DNA from: Prochlorococcus sp. MIT 0604
GTDB taxonomy: Bacteria; Cyanobacteriota; Cyanobacteriia; PCC-6307; Cyanobiaceae
Assembly (NCBI RefSeq): GCF_000757845.1
Contig: NZ_CP007753.1
Coordinates: forward strand, 558,001-622,000
Reading direction: 5' to 3'
Length of the DNA: 64,000 nucleotides
Shown here: positions 48,670 to 58,341 of the stretch, one piece after another
Position numbering within the stretch: position 1 is the first letter of the stretch
How the letters are laid out: each line of letters begins with the position of its first letter
Notes under the pieces: generated by a model
Told to the model about the DNA's origin: nothing
What the model saw: only the letters and a program-made list of their open reading frames with translations
The model's database searches: none
Made by a program: the position numbers and the translations under genes

Positions 48670-49239
48670 TTATCTAATTATTATATTTCTAATTTCTTTA
48701 AATTCTTTTCTATCCGCAGTTTTGCATAATTCAAAAATTATTGATTCAGTAGTAGTTAAGATCGCCCCCTTCTGAATCATTCTCTTCAATGCTATTTCAT
48801 GATCTACCCTATTTCGACTGCTCATAGCATCTGATACCAGAATAACTTCAAATCCTTTTTGTAAACAATCTAAGGCTGTTTGTTGAATACAAATATGCGT
48901 TTCGATACCACAAACTATCAAATTTGTAATTTTCTTATTTTTAAGTTCTTCTAAAAACCCTTTTATATTGGCTAGGCTAAATTCCATTTTCTCAATTTTT
49001 TTAAATCCATTTTTGGGCAATAATTCAGGTATCGTTGTACCCAATTTGAATGGGTTCTGTTCAGATAAAAAAATATTTTCTTCTAAAATTTGGTATGCAT
49101 CTATTAGCTTTTTGATGTTTTTGGTTATTAAATCCTTTTTAAATATTGCTCTTATAATTTTTTCCTGAACATCTATGATTAGTAAAGCATTCACTTTTGG
49201 TGATAGTTTGTCAGAAGATTTTCCATGCCCCTTCATCAT
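48670..49239 (-). CDS. Isochorismatase-like cysteine hydrolase
   Basis: 189 residues. The Asp of LLIIDVQEKI (D23) and the Cys of VCGIETHICIQQTALDC fit the Asp-Lys-Cys triad of the isochorismatase-like family (a Lys lies between them). Substrate unknown: nicotinamidase-type or simple amide hydrolases are in the same family. ATG 49239 or 49236 are both possible. Divergent from fur across 114 bp. Confidence 0.86.
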   Translation of the reverse strand: MMKGHGKSSDKLSPKVNALLIIDVQEKIIRAIFKKDLITKNIKKLIDAYQILEENIFLSEQNPFKLGTTIPELLPKNGFKKIEKMEFSLANIKGFLEELKNKKITNLIVCGIETHICIQQTALDCLQKGFEVILVSDAMSSRNRVDHEIALKRMIQKGAILTTTESIIFELCKTADRKEFKEIRNIIIR

Positions 49240-49353
49240 TTGTATTCAAAGATATATTTAACATAGTATTTTGAACAACTTTAGTAAACATTTTAAATCA
49301 AAAAGTTGTTTTACTCTCATCTATAGTTATTATTGAGAATAGCCATGGGTTAA

Positions 49354-49809
49354 TTGTTGTCATTATCCTCTCAATACAATGTCATCACATCTCCCCTAGG
49401 AGACGGTTTACATAAAGATGGGAAGAGGTTAACTCCTCAAAGGCTTAAGGTTCTTAATTTATTTGAAAATATTGGTTCTGGAAAGCATCTAAGTGCTGAA
49501 GAGGTACATGAAAAGTTAGTTAAATCAAGCTCCAAAGTTTCACTTGCAACAATTTATAGAACTTTAAGACTTTTAGTGCAAATGGGTTTGCTTCATGAAT
49601 TAGAACTCAGTGAGGGCGGACACAGATATGAGTTGCTTAGTAATGAAACACCTGATCATCATCATTTAATTTGTATTAGGTGTGGTAGAACAGAAGAATT
49701 CGAAAATGAAGAAGTTTTAGAAGCAGGCAAAGTTGCAGCAAAAATTAATGGGTTTAAACTAATTGAATCCTCTTTAAACGTAAGAGCTATATGTCCTAAT
49801 TGCGTTTAG
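49354..49809 (+). CDS. fur: Fur-family metalloregulator
   Basis: 151 residues. N-terminal winged helix (RLTPQRLKVLNLFEN...SLATIYRTLRLL) and C-terminal dimer/metal domain with DHHHLICIRCGRTEEF and AICPNC (two CxxC zinc sites). Either iron Fur or Zur/PerR is possible; sequence alone does not settle this, though HHHLICxxC is usual for Fur. An in-frame TAA (49351-49353) stands just before the frame, so the start must be TTG 49354 or 49357. An inverted repeat (49332-49338 with 49369-49375) flanks the start and could be an operator or an RNA stem. Confidence 0.93.
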   Translation: MLSLSSQYNVITSPLGDGLHKDGKRLTPQRLKVLNLFENIGSGKHLSAEEVHEKLVKSSSKVSLATIYRTLRLLVQMGLLHELELSEGGHRYELLSNETPDHHHLICIRCGRTEEFENEEVLEAGKVAAKINGFKLIESSLNVRAICPNCV

Positions 49810-49815
49810 CAGATT

Positions 49816-50748
49816 TTAACTTAAAGTCCCTCCGCAACTTGATCCTGCACCTGCAGTACAGGCAAAACAATGTTCTTTTACAGCTACCCTGTAGTCAAAA
49901 GTAAATGACTCATCCAAAAGATCAAAAAGTGTCTTTGGTCCTTTATTGTCTCGGAAATTTATCTGTTGATTAAAGTCACAATCATAAATTTCTCCAAGCC
50001 AATTTACACTAATAGTTTTTTTGCACATAAGATTTTCTAAATTATTTTCATTAAAATTTTCTTTTAGTAATTTGTAATAAATATTTAGTTTGCCTTCTCT
50101 TCTTAGAGATTCTTCATATCTATTTATTGGCATATTAGTTATTGTGTATAAGTTATTAAAAACAATATTATATTTTTCGAATAGTATTTTTTTATAATCT
50201 TTTTCCAATATTTTCTGAGAGGGTGGAAGAATTGGGCTTACAGGATTGTAAACAAGATTTAATTGCAATCCATTTTCTTTCTTTCCATAGCCTAGATCAT
50301 TAAGAATTTTTATAGCATTAATACTTTTTTCAAAAACCCCAATACCCCTTTGAAACTCAACATTATCTTTTTCATAACATGGTAGCGAAGCAGTAACTAT
50401 TACATTATTCTTTGCAAGAAATTGAGGAAGATCTTCATAACCTTCTTCAAAGAAAATTGTTAAATTGCATCTATCAATAATATCAATTTGTTTTGTGCTC
50501 AAACTAGCTATTAGGGTTTTAAATTCTGGGTGAAGTTCTGGCGCGCCACCTGTTATATCTAAAGTCTTGATTTTGTACTTATCAATTATTTTTGGAATGA
50601 GAGATATTATCTCATTGGACATTTTTTCAGTCCTTAGAGGACTTGAATTAACATGACAATGCTTACAAGCCTGATTGCATTTATAACCTATATTGATTTG
50701 CAATGTTTCTATAGGTTCTTTATATATTGTGGGGAATTTTTCTTTCAT
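49816..50748 (-). CDS. arsS: Radical SAM protein of the ArsS (arsenosugar) family
   Basis: 310 residues. The radical SAM cluster is C24-x3-C28-x2-C31 (KCNQACKHCH), then LDITGGAPELHP and a Cys-rich C-terminus (CKKTISVNWLGEIYDCD, HCFACTAGAGSSCGG) that binds further clusters in DUF3641/ArsS proteins. ArsS joins 5'-deoxyadenosyl groups to dimethylarsenic to start arsenosugars. No arsM is in the window. It lies 40 bp after the StpA-like phosphatase gene on the same strand, probably in one transcript. Confidence 0.82.
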   Translation of the reverse strand: MKEKFPTIYKEPIETLQINIGYKCNQACKHCHVNSSPLRTEKMSNEIISLIPKIIDKYKIKTLDITGGAPELHPEFKTLIASLSTKQIDIIDRCNLTIFFEEGYEDLPQFLAKNNVIVTASLPCYEKDNVEFQRGIGVFEKSINAIKILNDLGYGKKENGLQLNLVYNPVSPILPPSQKILEKDYKKILFEKYNIVFNNLYTITNMPINRYEESLRREGKLNIYYKLLKENFNENNLENLMCKKTISVNWLGEIYDCDFNQQINFRDNKGPKTLFDLLDESFTFDYRVAVKEHCFACTAGAGSSCGGTLS

Positions 50749-50788
50749 GAATCTATTATTTATAAATTGTCATTTGAAAATTCAAAAG

Positions 50789-52009
50789 TCAACTATTTTT
50801 TTTAAAGTTTGATCTCTTATTAGCAAGTTCAATAAACCAACTTATATATTCTTTGGGACCATTTTGAAAAACCAAGTCAAACTTTAAGTTGTCATAAAGA
50901 TCGCTGATCCCTGTTAAACCAGTTTTTTTTGTAGAAGGTCTTTCCACTTCCCCAGAACTACTATCTACAAAAATTATTTTATTATTAATACCAAATTCAT
51001 TACCTAATATTTGTATAAATTCTAAAAAAGATCTGTCACTTCCTCCTCTCAAATAATTATTTTCATTAGTTTTTTTTTTTGATGTTATTGTATCACCAAC
51101 TCCTACTATCAAGGGCATATCTTCTGTTTGAATATTACTTTTGCATAAATCAATTTTTCCCATAATTGAATTTGGAGAGTTTCTAAAATTAAAACTTCTT
51201 CCAAAAGGAGCTTTACCAGTTTTATCCTCAATAAATTTATTTAAAAGAAATAAGACTCCAGAATCTTTAACTGCTCCTTTAATAAGTAATTGTATGTCTG
51301 TTGATCCAATATCATCTTTAGAAGAAAGTTTAATTCTTTCTTTACCATTTTTATTTCCTAAATTTGGCGAAATATGCAGGAAAAATGAGTTCTCTAAGCC
51401 TTCGGATTCAGCTTTAAAGATGATTTCATTCATCATTTTTTCAAAACTAATTTGAATAAGCTTTCTTTTATCAGAATCATTTTTAACTAAATCAAATAGA
51501 CTATTGAAATTAATCGTTGGCGAAAAGCGTGTTTCACATATTGATTTTTCTGCGTGAAAATTGATGTCTTCTTGGCTAAGTTCAGGAAAAATATTTTTAA
51601 CTATAAAATTAAACTTTGGTCTTATTAGGCTAGGTACTTTAGATAAAAAATTTAGTTCTTTTTCTGAGACTCCTTCAAAACTTATCTCACCATTATTATC
51701 TTGATACTCTACTCCACAGGCTGCTAAACCTCTTAAATATAGTTCTTTGTTTTTTGGCTCAGTAGTGCTTCTTAAACTTCTTTCTATTATTCTGTTAACC
51801 CCTCTTGGACCTTCATGTTCCCCGCAAGTTAATACAAAGAATTCCTCTGCAAATTCTTTTACTGCATAGATATATTTCGATTCTAATTCTCTAGTCATTG
51901 GATCTTTAACTAAAGGGATGCAAACTCCGTCAATATCTTGAATAATTAAAATATTTTTAGAAGAAATTAATTGTTTTTGTGCCTTTAAATTACTTTTCAT
52001 ATATTCCAT
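50789..52009 (-). CDS. stpA: Glucosylglycerol-3-phosphate phosphatase homologue (StpA/GgpP)
   Basis: 406 residues. The HAD nucleophile motif is QDIDGVC with D25 and D27, as in GgpP. Further matching blocks are GLAACGVEYQD, NSFFLHISPNLG, GAVKDSGVLFLLNKFIEDKTGKAPFG, MPLIVGVGDT and RGGSDRSFLEFIQILG. These align well with Synechocystis StpA, which releases glucosylglycerol. The partner synthase GgpS is not in the window. The natural substrate here is uncertain. Upstream across 165 bp is the divergent GpsA-like gene; downstream is the ArsS gene. Confidence 0.8.
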   Translation of the reverse strand: MEYMKSNLKAQKQLISSKNILIIQDIDGVCIPLVKDPMTRELESKYIYAVKEFAEEFFVLTCGEHEGPRGVNRIIERSLRSTTEPKNKELYLRGLAACGVEYQDNNGEISFEGVSEKELNFLSKVPSLIRPKFNFIVKNIFPELSQEDINFHAEKSICETRFSPTINFNSLFDLVKNDSDKRKLIQISFEKMMNEIIFKAESEGLENSFFLHISPNLGNKNGKERIKLSSKDDIGSTDIQLLIKGAVKDSGVLFLLNKFIEDKTGKAPFGRSFNFRNSPNSIMGKIDLCKSNIQTEDMPLIVGVGDTITSKKKTNENNYLRGGSDRSFLEFIQILGNEFGINNKIIFVDSSSGEVERPSTKKTGLTGISDLYDNLKFDLVFQNGPKEYISWFIELANKRSNFKKNS

Positions 52010-52174
52010 ATTTATAATTATTTCTCTTTTAATTTAATTTCTATATATCAGTGAAATTATAAATTAAAAAATTCAATATTTACAATAAATAATTTGCTAT
52101 GGTCAAGAATTGCATTAATGTAGAAAAATGTTGGTATGGGCTAGAAATTAAAAAATTATCAAGAATTTCCAAAA

Positions 52175-53683
52175 ATGAAAAATAATTTTATAGAAAATCT
52201 AAATGATGAAAAATATTTTTATTCATTTATTGAAGATTTAGAGAACAGCAAAGTTGGATTCTACAGTGTTGGTTTATATCCTGCATCATTAGCATATAAC
52301 TGTGCTATGCATGGAAATTCAAATAATATTCTCTTAGCTCCTAGGGAAGATAGAGATTTGTTAGGCGCTTTCTCAAATGATGTCCTTTCTGATATGGATA
52401 ATGAGGCTATTGAAAAGATTAAGAGAATGGGACATTATTCTTCAGAGGGAATAAGAAAGTCTTTTGATCTAAAAGATCTTCTTTTGGAATGTAAAATTGT
52501 TATTCTTTCTTCAAACAGTAACCACATACAAGATGATGTTAAATATGCTTTAAAACTTAGAAAAACTTTAAAAAGAGAAAATGTGGTAATTGGCTGTCTC
52601 GTTGGTTCTTTTTGCATTGATAATAAAAACAAAAACCCCTTTATTCTCTGTAATAAATATCCAAATTTAGCTTTTTTTACAGGATTTCATCGTCACGGAG
52701 CTTTAAGAAATCCAAATGATAGTTTTACTGCGAATTTCTGCCATCCTGATGCCCTAACTGCTTTAATAGGGGCTCGAATTTTGAATCAATTGTCACCAAA
52801 AATCCAAGTTTCTCCAGGAGTTCATAATATTGAATGTCAATACATAAAATCAATAAAAAATATATCATCCATATTTGCAGGTTTTGTAAATAACTTTCAT
52901 TCCGATAAGCCAGGGATGCTACCTACCATTAATACGATTTTGTTAACACAATGTTTAGATCAGGCCGCATCAGTATCATTACAAGTTAGAAAAGAAAATC
53001 AATATAACAATAAATATATTTCATTAAAGGAACTTGGATATGGTGAAGAAATAATTAGTGCAAAGGAAAAAATTAATGATAAATTTTTCGAAAAAGGGGA
53101 TTATACTTTTTCTCAATTAAATGCTGTTAAGGCTGATGTCTTAGGGAGTATGACTTTACCAACTGAAGGAAAACCAACACGGAATTTCCAAGCAGGACAA
53201 GTTTTATCAGATATGCTTTTGCAACTCAATAGATGTCCAAAAGATGTCTCAGAATTTATAAATTGGTGTAAAAAATACTCACTCAGTCAAGGAGGTTTAG
53301 AAGGTCTAAAATCTTTAAAATTTTGGCCAGATATTTATAAAGAATTCAAAATCAAAAATAATAATTGTTCAATGATTAATCTTATTTATTTATGTTTTAA
53401 TGCTAATTCAGAAGAAAAAAAAGAAATTTATAAGGTTTTAATTAGTTCAGAAGAGATTACTAATTTTTGCCAAGAATCTGTGAAATCTGAATTATCTTTA
53501 GAACTAAATGAAAAATTAAAAGGAGATTATCTTTTTAATGATATTGAAAACCTTTATGATAAATTGTTTATTAAAAAAGAGGAAAATGATATTAAAAAAA
53601 ATGAATATAGTAATCAAATTTCTAAAAAATATCCAAGCTATATCAATGTATTGAAAATTATCAATAATTATTTTAATAATTGA
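52175..53683 (+). CDS. Rossmann-fold protein, distantly GpsA (glycerol-3-P dehydrogenase)-like
   Basis: 502 residues. N-terminal nucleotide loop VGFYSVGLYPASLA (27-40) in place of GxGxxG, then a segment with GVHNIECQYIKSIKNI. K228 in SIKNI occupies the place of the catalytic Lys of GpsA, and SMTLPTEGKPTRNFQAG resembles the GDLVLT...SRNRRFG loop. The N-terminal loop lacks a perfect GxGxxG. The protein is much longer than GpsA because of an extra C-terminal helical region (about 380-502). Assignment is a weak structural inference; the family itself appears to be confined to picocyanobacteria. Confidence 0.5.
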   Translation: MKNNFIENLNDEKYFYSFIEDLENSKVGFYSVGLYPASLAYNCAMHGNSNNILLAPREDRDLLGAFSNDVLSDMDNEAIEKIKRMGHYSSEGIRKSFDLKDLLLECKIVILSSNSNHIQDDVKYALKLRKTLKRENVVIGCLVGSFCIDNKNKNPFILCNKYPNLAFFTGFHRHGALRNPNDSFTANFCHPDALTALIGARILNQLSPKIQVSPGVHNIECQYIKSIKNISSIFAGFVNNFHSDKPGMLPTINTILLTQCLDQAASVSLQVRKENQYNNKYISLKELGYGEEIISAKEKINDKFFEKGDYTFSQLNAVKADVLGSMTLPTEGKPTRNFQAGQVLSDMLLQLNRCPKDVSEFINWCKKYSLSQGGLEGLKSLKFWPDIYKEFKIKNNNCSMINLIYLCFNANSEEKKEIYKVLISSEEITNFCQESVKSELSLELNEKLKGDYLFNDIENLYDKLFIKKEENDIKKNEYSNQISKKYPSYINVLKIINNYFNN

Positions 53684-53776
53684 TTGTTTATTTAATTTGC
53701 TAAAAAGCTAAGTTCTTTATTTATTTACTAATATTGATTGCGGGGTTAGACTTATTATGATTTTAAAAGTATTTTT

Positions 53777-54436
53777 TTGAAAAAGGAATTATCACATCGT
53801 TCTCATGAACTGAAAGCTCTTGGCTGGAATCAAGAAGACTTGACAAGATACGAAGATTTATGGGACTACAGTCAAAGATGGGGATTAATAAATTTAGAAA
53901 GAGAAGATAGACAGTTTTTAAAGAAAGCAGAAAAGTTACTCCCAAAGATCCAAAATAAAAAGACATCCGTAAAAAAAACTATTGAAGAAAAATCATATTA
54001 TTTATGGTTAAATTTTTACCTCGATGAAATTAATATTTTTAGTAATTCTAATCTTCCAAAAAATAAACATGGTGTTTGGAAACTCCTAATTGAAGAGGAA
54101 ATAAAACTTCTTAAGGAATTACAACCAGTTATGGGTCTTCCAGATACTTTAAAAGCCAAGAATCTATTCGAAAATAGAAAAGAGCTAATCAATAAAGCTT
54201 TTAGCGAATTTGACGCTAAAAACAACGATAAGGTTTTCAATTTTGATGAGGTTCTAAACAACTCAGAAAAAGATGTTGGTAAGAATTGGAAATCAATTAC
54301 TGAAAAAGATCCTGAGGCTAATAAAACTTTTCCAATAATTGATTCTGCAAATATTGAGAAACTTAGATCGGAGATAAAAGAGGATTTGAGTTTATATATG
54401 AAAGATAATTACCCTTCATTAAAAAAGGATTTATAA
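53777..54436 (+). CDS. Conserved cyanobacterial protein of unknown function
   Basis: 219 residues, soluble, helical and Lys/Glu-rich. N-terminus HRSHELKALGWNQEDLTRYEDLWDYSQRWGLINLEREDRQFL is the most conserved-looking block; KSYYLWLNFYLDE is next. The start is TTG at 53777; the nearby ATG at 53757 is in another frame. 93 bp downstream of the GpsA-like gene, so perhaps co-transcribed. A T-rich stretch (54445-54475) follows. Confidence 0.65.
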   Translation: MKKELSHRSHELKALGWNQEDLTRYEDLWDYSQRWGLINLEREDRQFLKKAEKLLPKIQNKKTSVKKTIEEKSYYLWLNFYLDEINIFSNSNLPKNKHGVWKLLIEEEIKLLKELQPVMGLPDTLKAKNLFENRKELINKAFSEFDAKNNDKVFNFDEVLNNSEKDVGKNWKSITEKDPEANKTFPIIDSANIEKLRSEIKEDLSLYMKDNYPSLKKDL

Positions 54437-54492
54437 ATATTTATCTTTTTTTTGTTTTTTTTTTGTACATTTTTAAGTTAAATAGATAATAG

Positions 54493-55836
<1,344 letters not shown>

Positions 55837-55849
55837 GAAAGGAGATTTA

Positions 55850-56740
55850 TTGGCTTTAATAATTCCTAGCAACTATCACAAGATAAGGGATGTTGAGAAA
55901 AATCATATATCCTGGATCGAACCAGAATTAGCAAAAAGACAGGATATACGTCCTCTTAGGATTGGTATATTGAATATCATGCCTCTTGGCAAGCAGTATG
56001 AATTTAACTTACTACATCCACTTGGGTTATCTCCTCTTCAAATTGAGCCAGTTTGGATAAAGCTTGAAACTCACTCTTATAAAACGTGGGATCTTAATCA
56101 TCTAAATAATCTATACATAACTTGGGAAGAAGCAAATAATCCAGAACCGTTAGATGGAATCATTATTACTGGAGCACCTATTGAACACCTACCATTTGAG
56201 GAGGTTAAGTATTGGAATGAATTTGTGAAAATTGTAAATGAAGCCAGAAATTCTTGTGCGAGTACTCTTGGATTATGTTGGGCGGGCTTCGCGCTAGCTT
56301 ATTTGGCAGGGGTTCATAAGCATGTTTTTGATAGGAAATTATTTGGGGTATTCCCTTTAAAAAGTCTTGTTCCTGGTCACCCTTTGATGGGTACACAAGA
56401 TGATGAATTTATATGTCCTCAAAGTAGATTTGCGGGATTACCAGATTTGGAAATGGAGAATGCCCAAAAAGAAGGGAAATTGAATTTGTTGGCCTATGGA
56501 GAAAAAGTTGGATATACAATATTTGAATCTAATGATCAAAAACAACTTATGCATTTAGGTCATCCTGAATATACTGTGCATAGAATTATTAGTGAAATTG
56601 AAAGAGACAAAGAAAAGGGAGATGTTCCTCCTCCTGAAAATTTTGATCTAAATAGTTCAAAAACCGCTTGGAGATCTCATAGGAATTTGCTTTTTCAGCA
56701 ATGGCTTTGGTTTTGTTATCAACAAGTAAGTCTTAATTAA
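55850..56740 (+). CDS. metA: Homoserine O-acyltransferase (MetA family)
   Basis: Activates homoserine for sulfhydrylation by the upstream MetY. 296 residues. The catalytic Cys is in LGLCWAGFALAYLAG and the His in HLGHPEYTVHR; the N-terminal RIGILNIMPLGKQYE is typical. Acetyl rather than succinyl donor is expected because MetY uses O-acetylhomoserine. TTG start after AAGGAG. Convergent with the SulP gene, 5 bp apart. Confidence 0.93.
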   Translation: MALIIPSNYHKIRDVEKNHISWIEPELAKRQDIRPLRIGILNIMPLGKQYEFNLLHPLGLSPLQIEPVWIKLETHSYKTWDLNHLNNLYITWEEANNPEPLDGIIITGAPIEHLPFEEVKYWNEFVKIVNEARNSCASTLGLCWAGFALAYLAGVHKHVFDRKLFGVFPLKSLVPGHPLMGTQDDEFICPQSRFAGLPDLEMENAQKEGKLNLLAYGEKVGYTIFESNDQKQLMHLGHPEYTVHRIISEIERDKEKGDVPPPENFDLNSSKTAWRSHRNLLFQQWLWFCYQQVSLN

Positions 56741-56745
56741 CTTTT

Positions 56746-58311
56746 TTAATGAGCGCTTTCAATACCACCTAGTCTTTCAAATAAGTTAAGACTTTCTTTA
56801 TTTAATCCTACAATTTCAACTTTAGAACCACCATTCTGGAATTTTCTAATAATTTGCTCAAGAGCAACAACGCCACTTTGATCCCAAATATGAGCTAAAG
56901 ACATATCAATTACAATATTTTCAGGATGTTCATGAATATCAAATCCTTGTAAAAAATAAATTTTACTTACAAAAAATAATTGTCCTTTTATTTTGTAGGT
57001 AATCAAATTATTTTCTTTAGCTCTTGAGACAGTTATAACTTTTGCGACTTTTCTGCTGAAAAGAATTGCAGCTAATGCAACTCCTGCAATAACTCCAAGT
57101 GCAAGATTATGAGGTTTTGTAAGCATTGTGACTGCAAATGTCATAAGCATTACTGCAGTATCGCTTTTAGGTATCTTTCTAATATTTTTTAATCCATTTA
57201 TATCTGCTGTACTTATTGCGATCGTTATCATGATTGCTACTAAAGCAGCCATTGGTATTGCTCCAATCCAAGACTTCAAGAGGATAATCATAATAAGTAA
57301 AGATATACCTGAGGAGAGGGTTGATAATCTAGATTTGCCACCATTTTCAGTATTCATTACAGATTGCCCAACTAAGGCACATCCTGCCATTCCACCAAAT
57401 AAGGATGCCACAATATTGGAGATTCCCTGTCCTCTTGCTTCTTTATTTTTATTAGAACTTGTATCAGTTACATCGTCTAAGATATCTTGAGTTAAAAAGG
57501 TTTCCATTAAACCAACGAGAGATATTGCAAGTGAAGTTGGTAAAATTACCCCTAATGTTTCAAGACTAAAAGGTACTTTCCCATTTTCTATTGATCCAAA
57601 AGGAAGAGAAATACTTGGTAATCCATCAGGTAATTTACCCAAATCGCTAACTGTTGGTACATCTAGATTAAAGAATATGCTTATAAGAGTAATCACCACT
57701 ATTGCGATAAGTTGAGATGGGACTACTTTTGTGATTTTTGGAAGCCCATAGATAATTACTAATCCTAGGATTACAAGAATCCAAACTACTGGAATCTGAG
57801 AGTTAACTGGATATTGACTTATAGTTTGTTCAACTAATCCTTTTGATTCTTTAATACCTATTCCTAACTGAGGTAGTTGTGCTTGAAATATTAAAAGTGC
57901 TAATGCATTTACAAATCCACTTAATACTCCTGTTGGCACGAATCGCATTTGGTAAGCGAGTCTTAAATATCCCCAAAGAATTTGGAATATTCCAGTTAAT
58001 ATTCCAGCTGCAATAAGATAGGGGACTCCTAATCCAGGAGCTTTTGATTCTCCATAAGCAACAAGTCCAGTCATTAAAAGAGCTGTTGAACCTGTGGCTG
58101 AAGTGATCATACCCCTTCTTCCTCCAACAATCGCAATTGTTATAGATAAGCAAAATGCACCAAAAAGGCCAACTTTAGGATCTACACCAGCTATACCTGA
58201 AAAAGCAATTGCTTCTGGGATCATTGCAAAAGCAACAACTAAGCCAGAGAGAATATTTGACTTTGGATCATCTAACCAATTTTTTGATAAATATCTTGAG
58301 AAATTTGACAT
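56746..58311 (-). CDS. SulP-family anion transporter with STAS domain
   Basis: 521 residues. About 10-12 membrane helices (to residue ~400) with VVAFAMIPEAIAFSGIAGV and the SulP signature region GISNIVASLFGGMAGCALVGQS, followed by a cytoplasmic STAS domain (about 420-521, IVIDMSLAHIWDQSGVVALEQI). Substrates in the family are sulfate or bicarbonate (BicA). The adjacent MetA/MetY suggests sulfur, but BicA-like use cannot be excluded. Confidence 0.88.
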   Translation of the reverse strand: MSNFSRYLSKNWLDDPKSNILSGLVVAFAMIPEAIAFSGIAGVDPKVGLFGAFCLSITIAIVGGRRGMITSATGSTALLMTGLVAYGESKAPGLGVPYLIAAGILTGIFQILWGYLRLAYQMRFVPTGVLSGFVNALALLIFQAQLPQLGIGIKESKGLVEQTISQYPVNSQIPVVWILVILGLVIIYGLPKITKVVPSQLIAIVVITLISIFFNLDVPTVSDLGKLPDGLPSISLPFGSIENGKVPFSLETLGVILPTSLAISLVGLMETFLTQDILDDVTDTSSNKNKEARGQGISNIVASLFGGMAGCALVGQSVMNTENGGKSRLSTLSSGISLLIMIILLKSWIGAIPMAALVAIMITIAISTADINGLKNIRKIPKSDTAVMLMTFAVTMLTKPHNLALGVIAGVALAAILFSRKVAKVITVSRAKENNLITYKIKGQLFFVSKIYFLQGFDIHEHPENIVIDMSLAHIWDQSGVVALEQIIRKFQNGGSKVEIVGLNKESLNLFERLGGIESAH

Positions 58312-58341
58312 TTTAAGTTTCTTTATAATTAAGAAGTTACC

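Noticed and set aside
52099-52185. 28-codon frame overlapping the start of the GpsA-like gene
   Set aside because: No Shine-Dalgarno and no conserved pattern. It could be a leader peptide but support is too weak.
54437-54475. T-rich stretch as an intrinsic terminator
   Set aside because: No stem of useful length stands before the T tracts.
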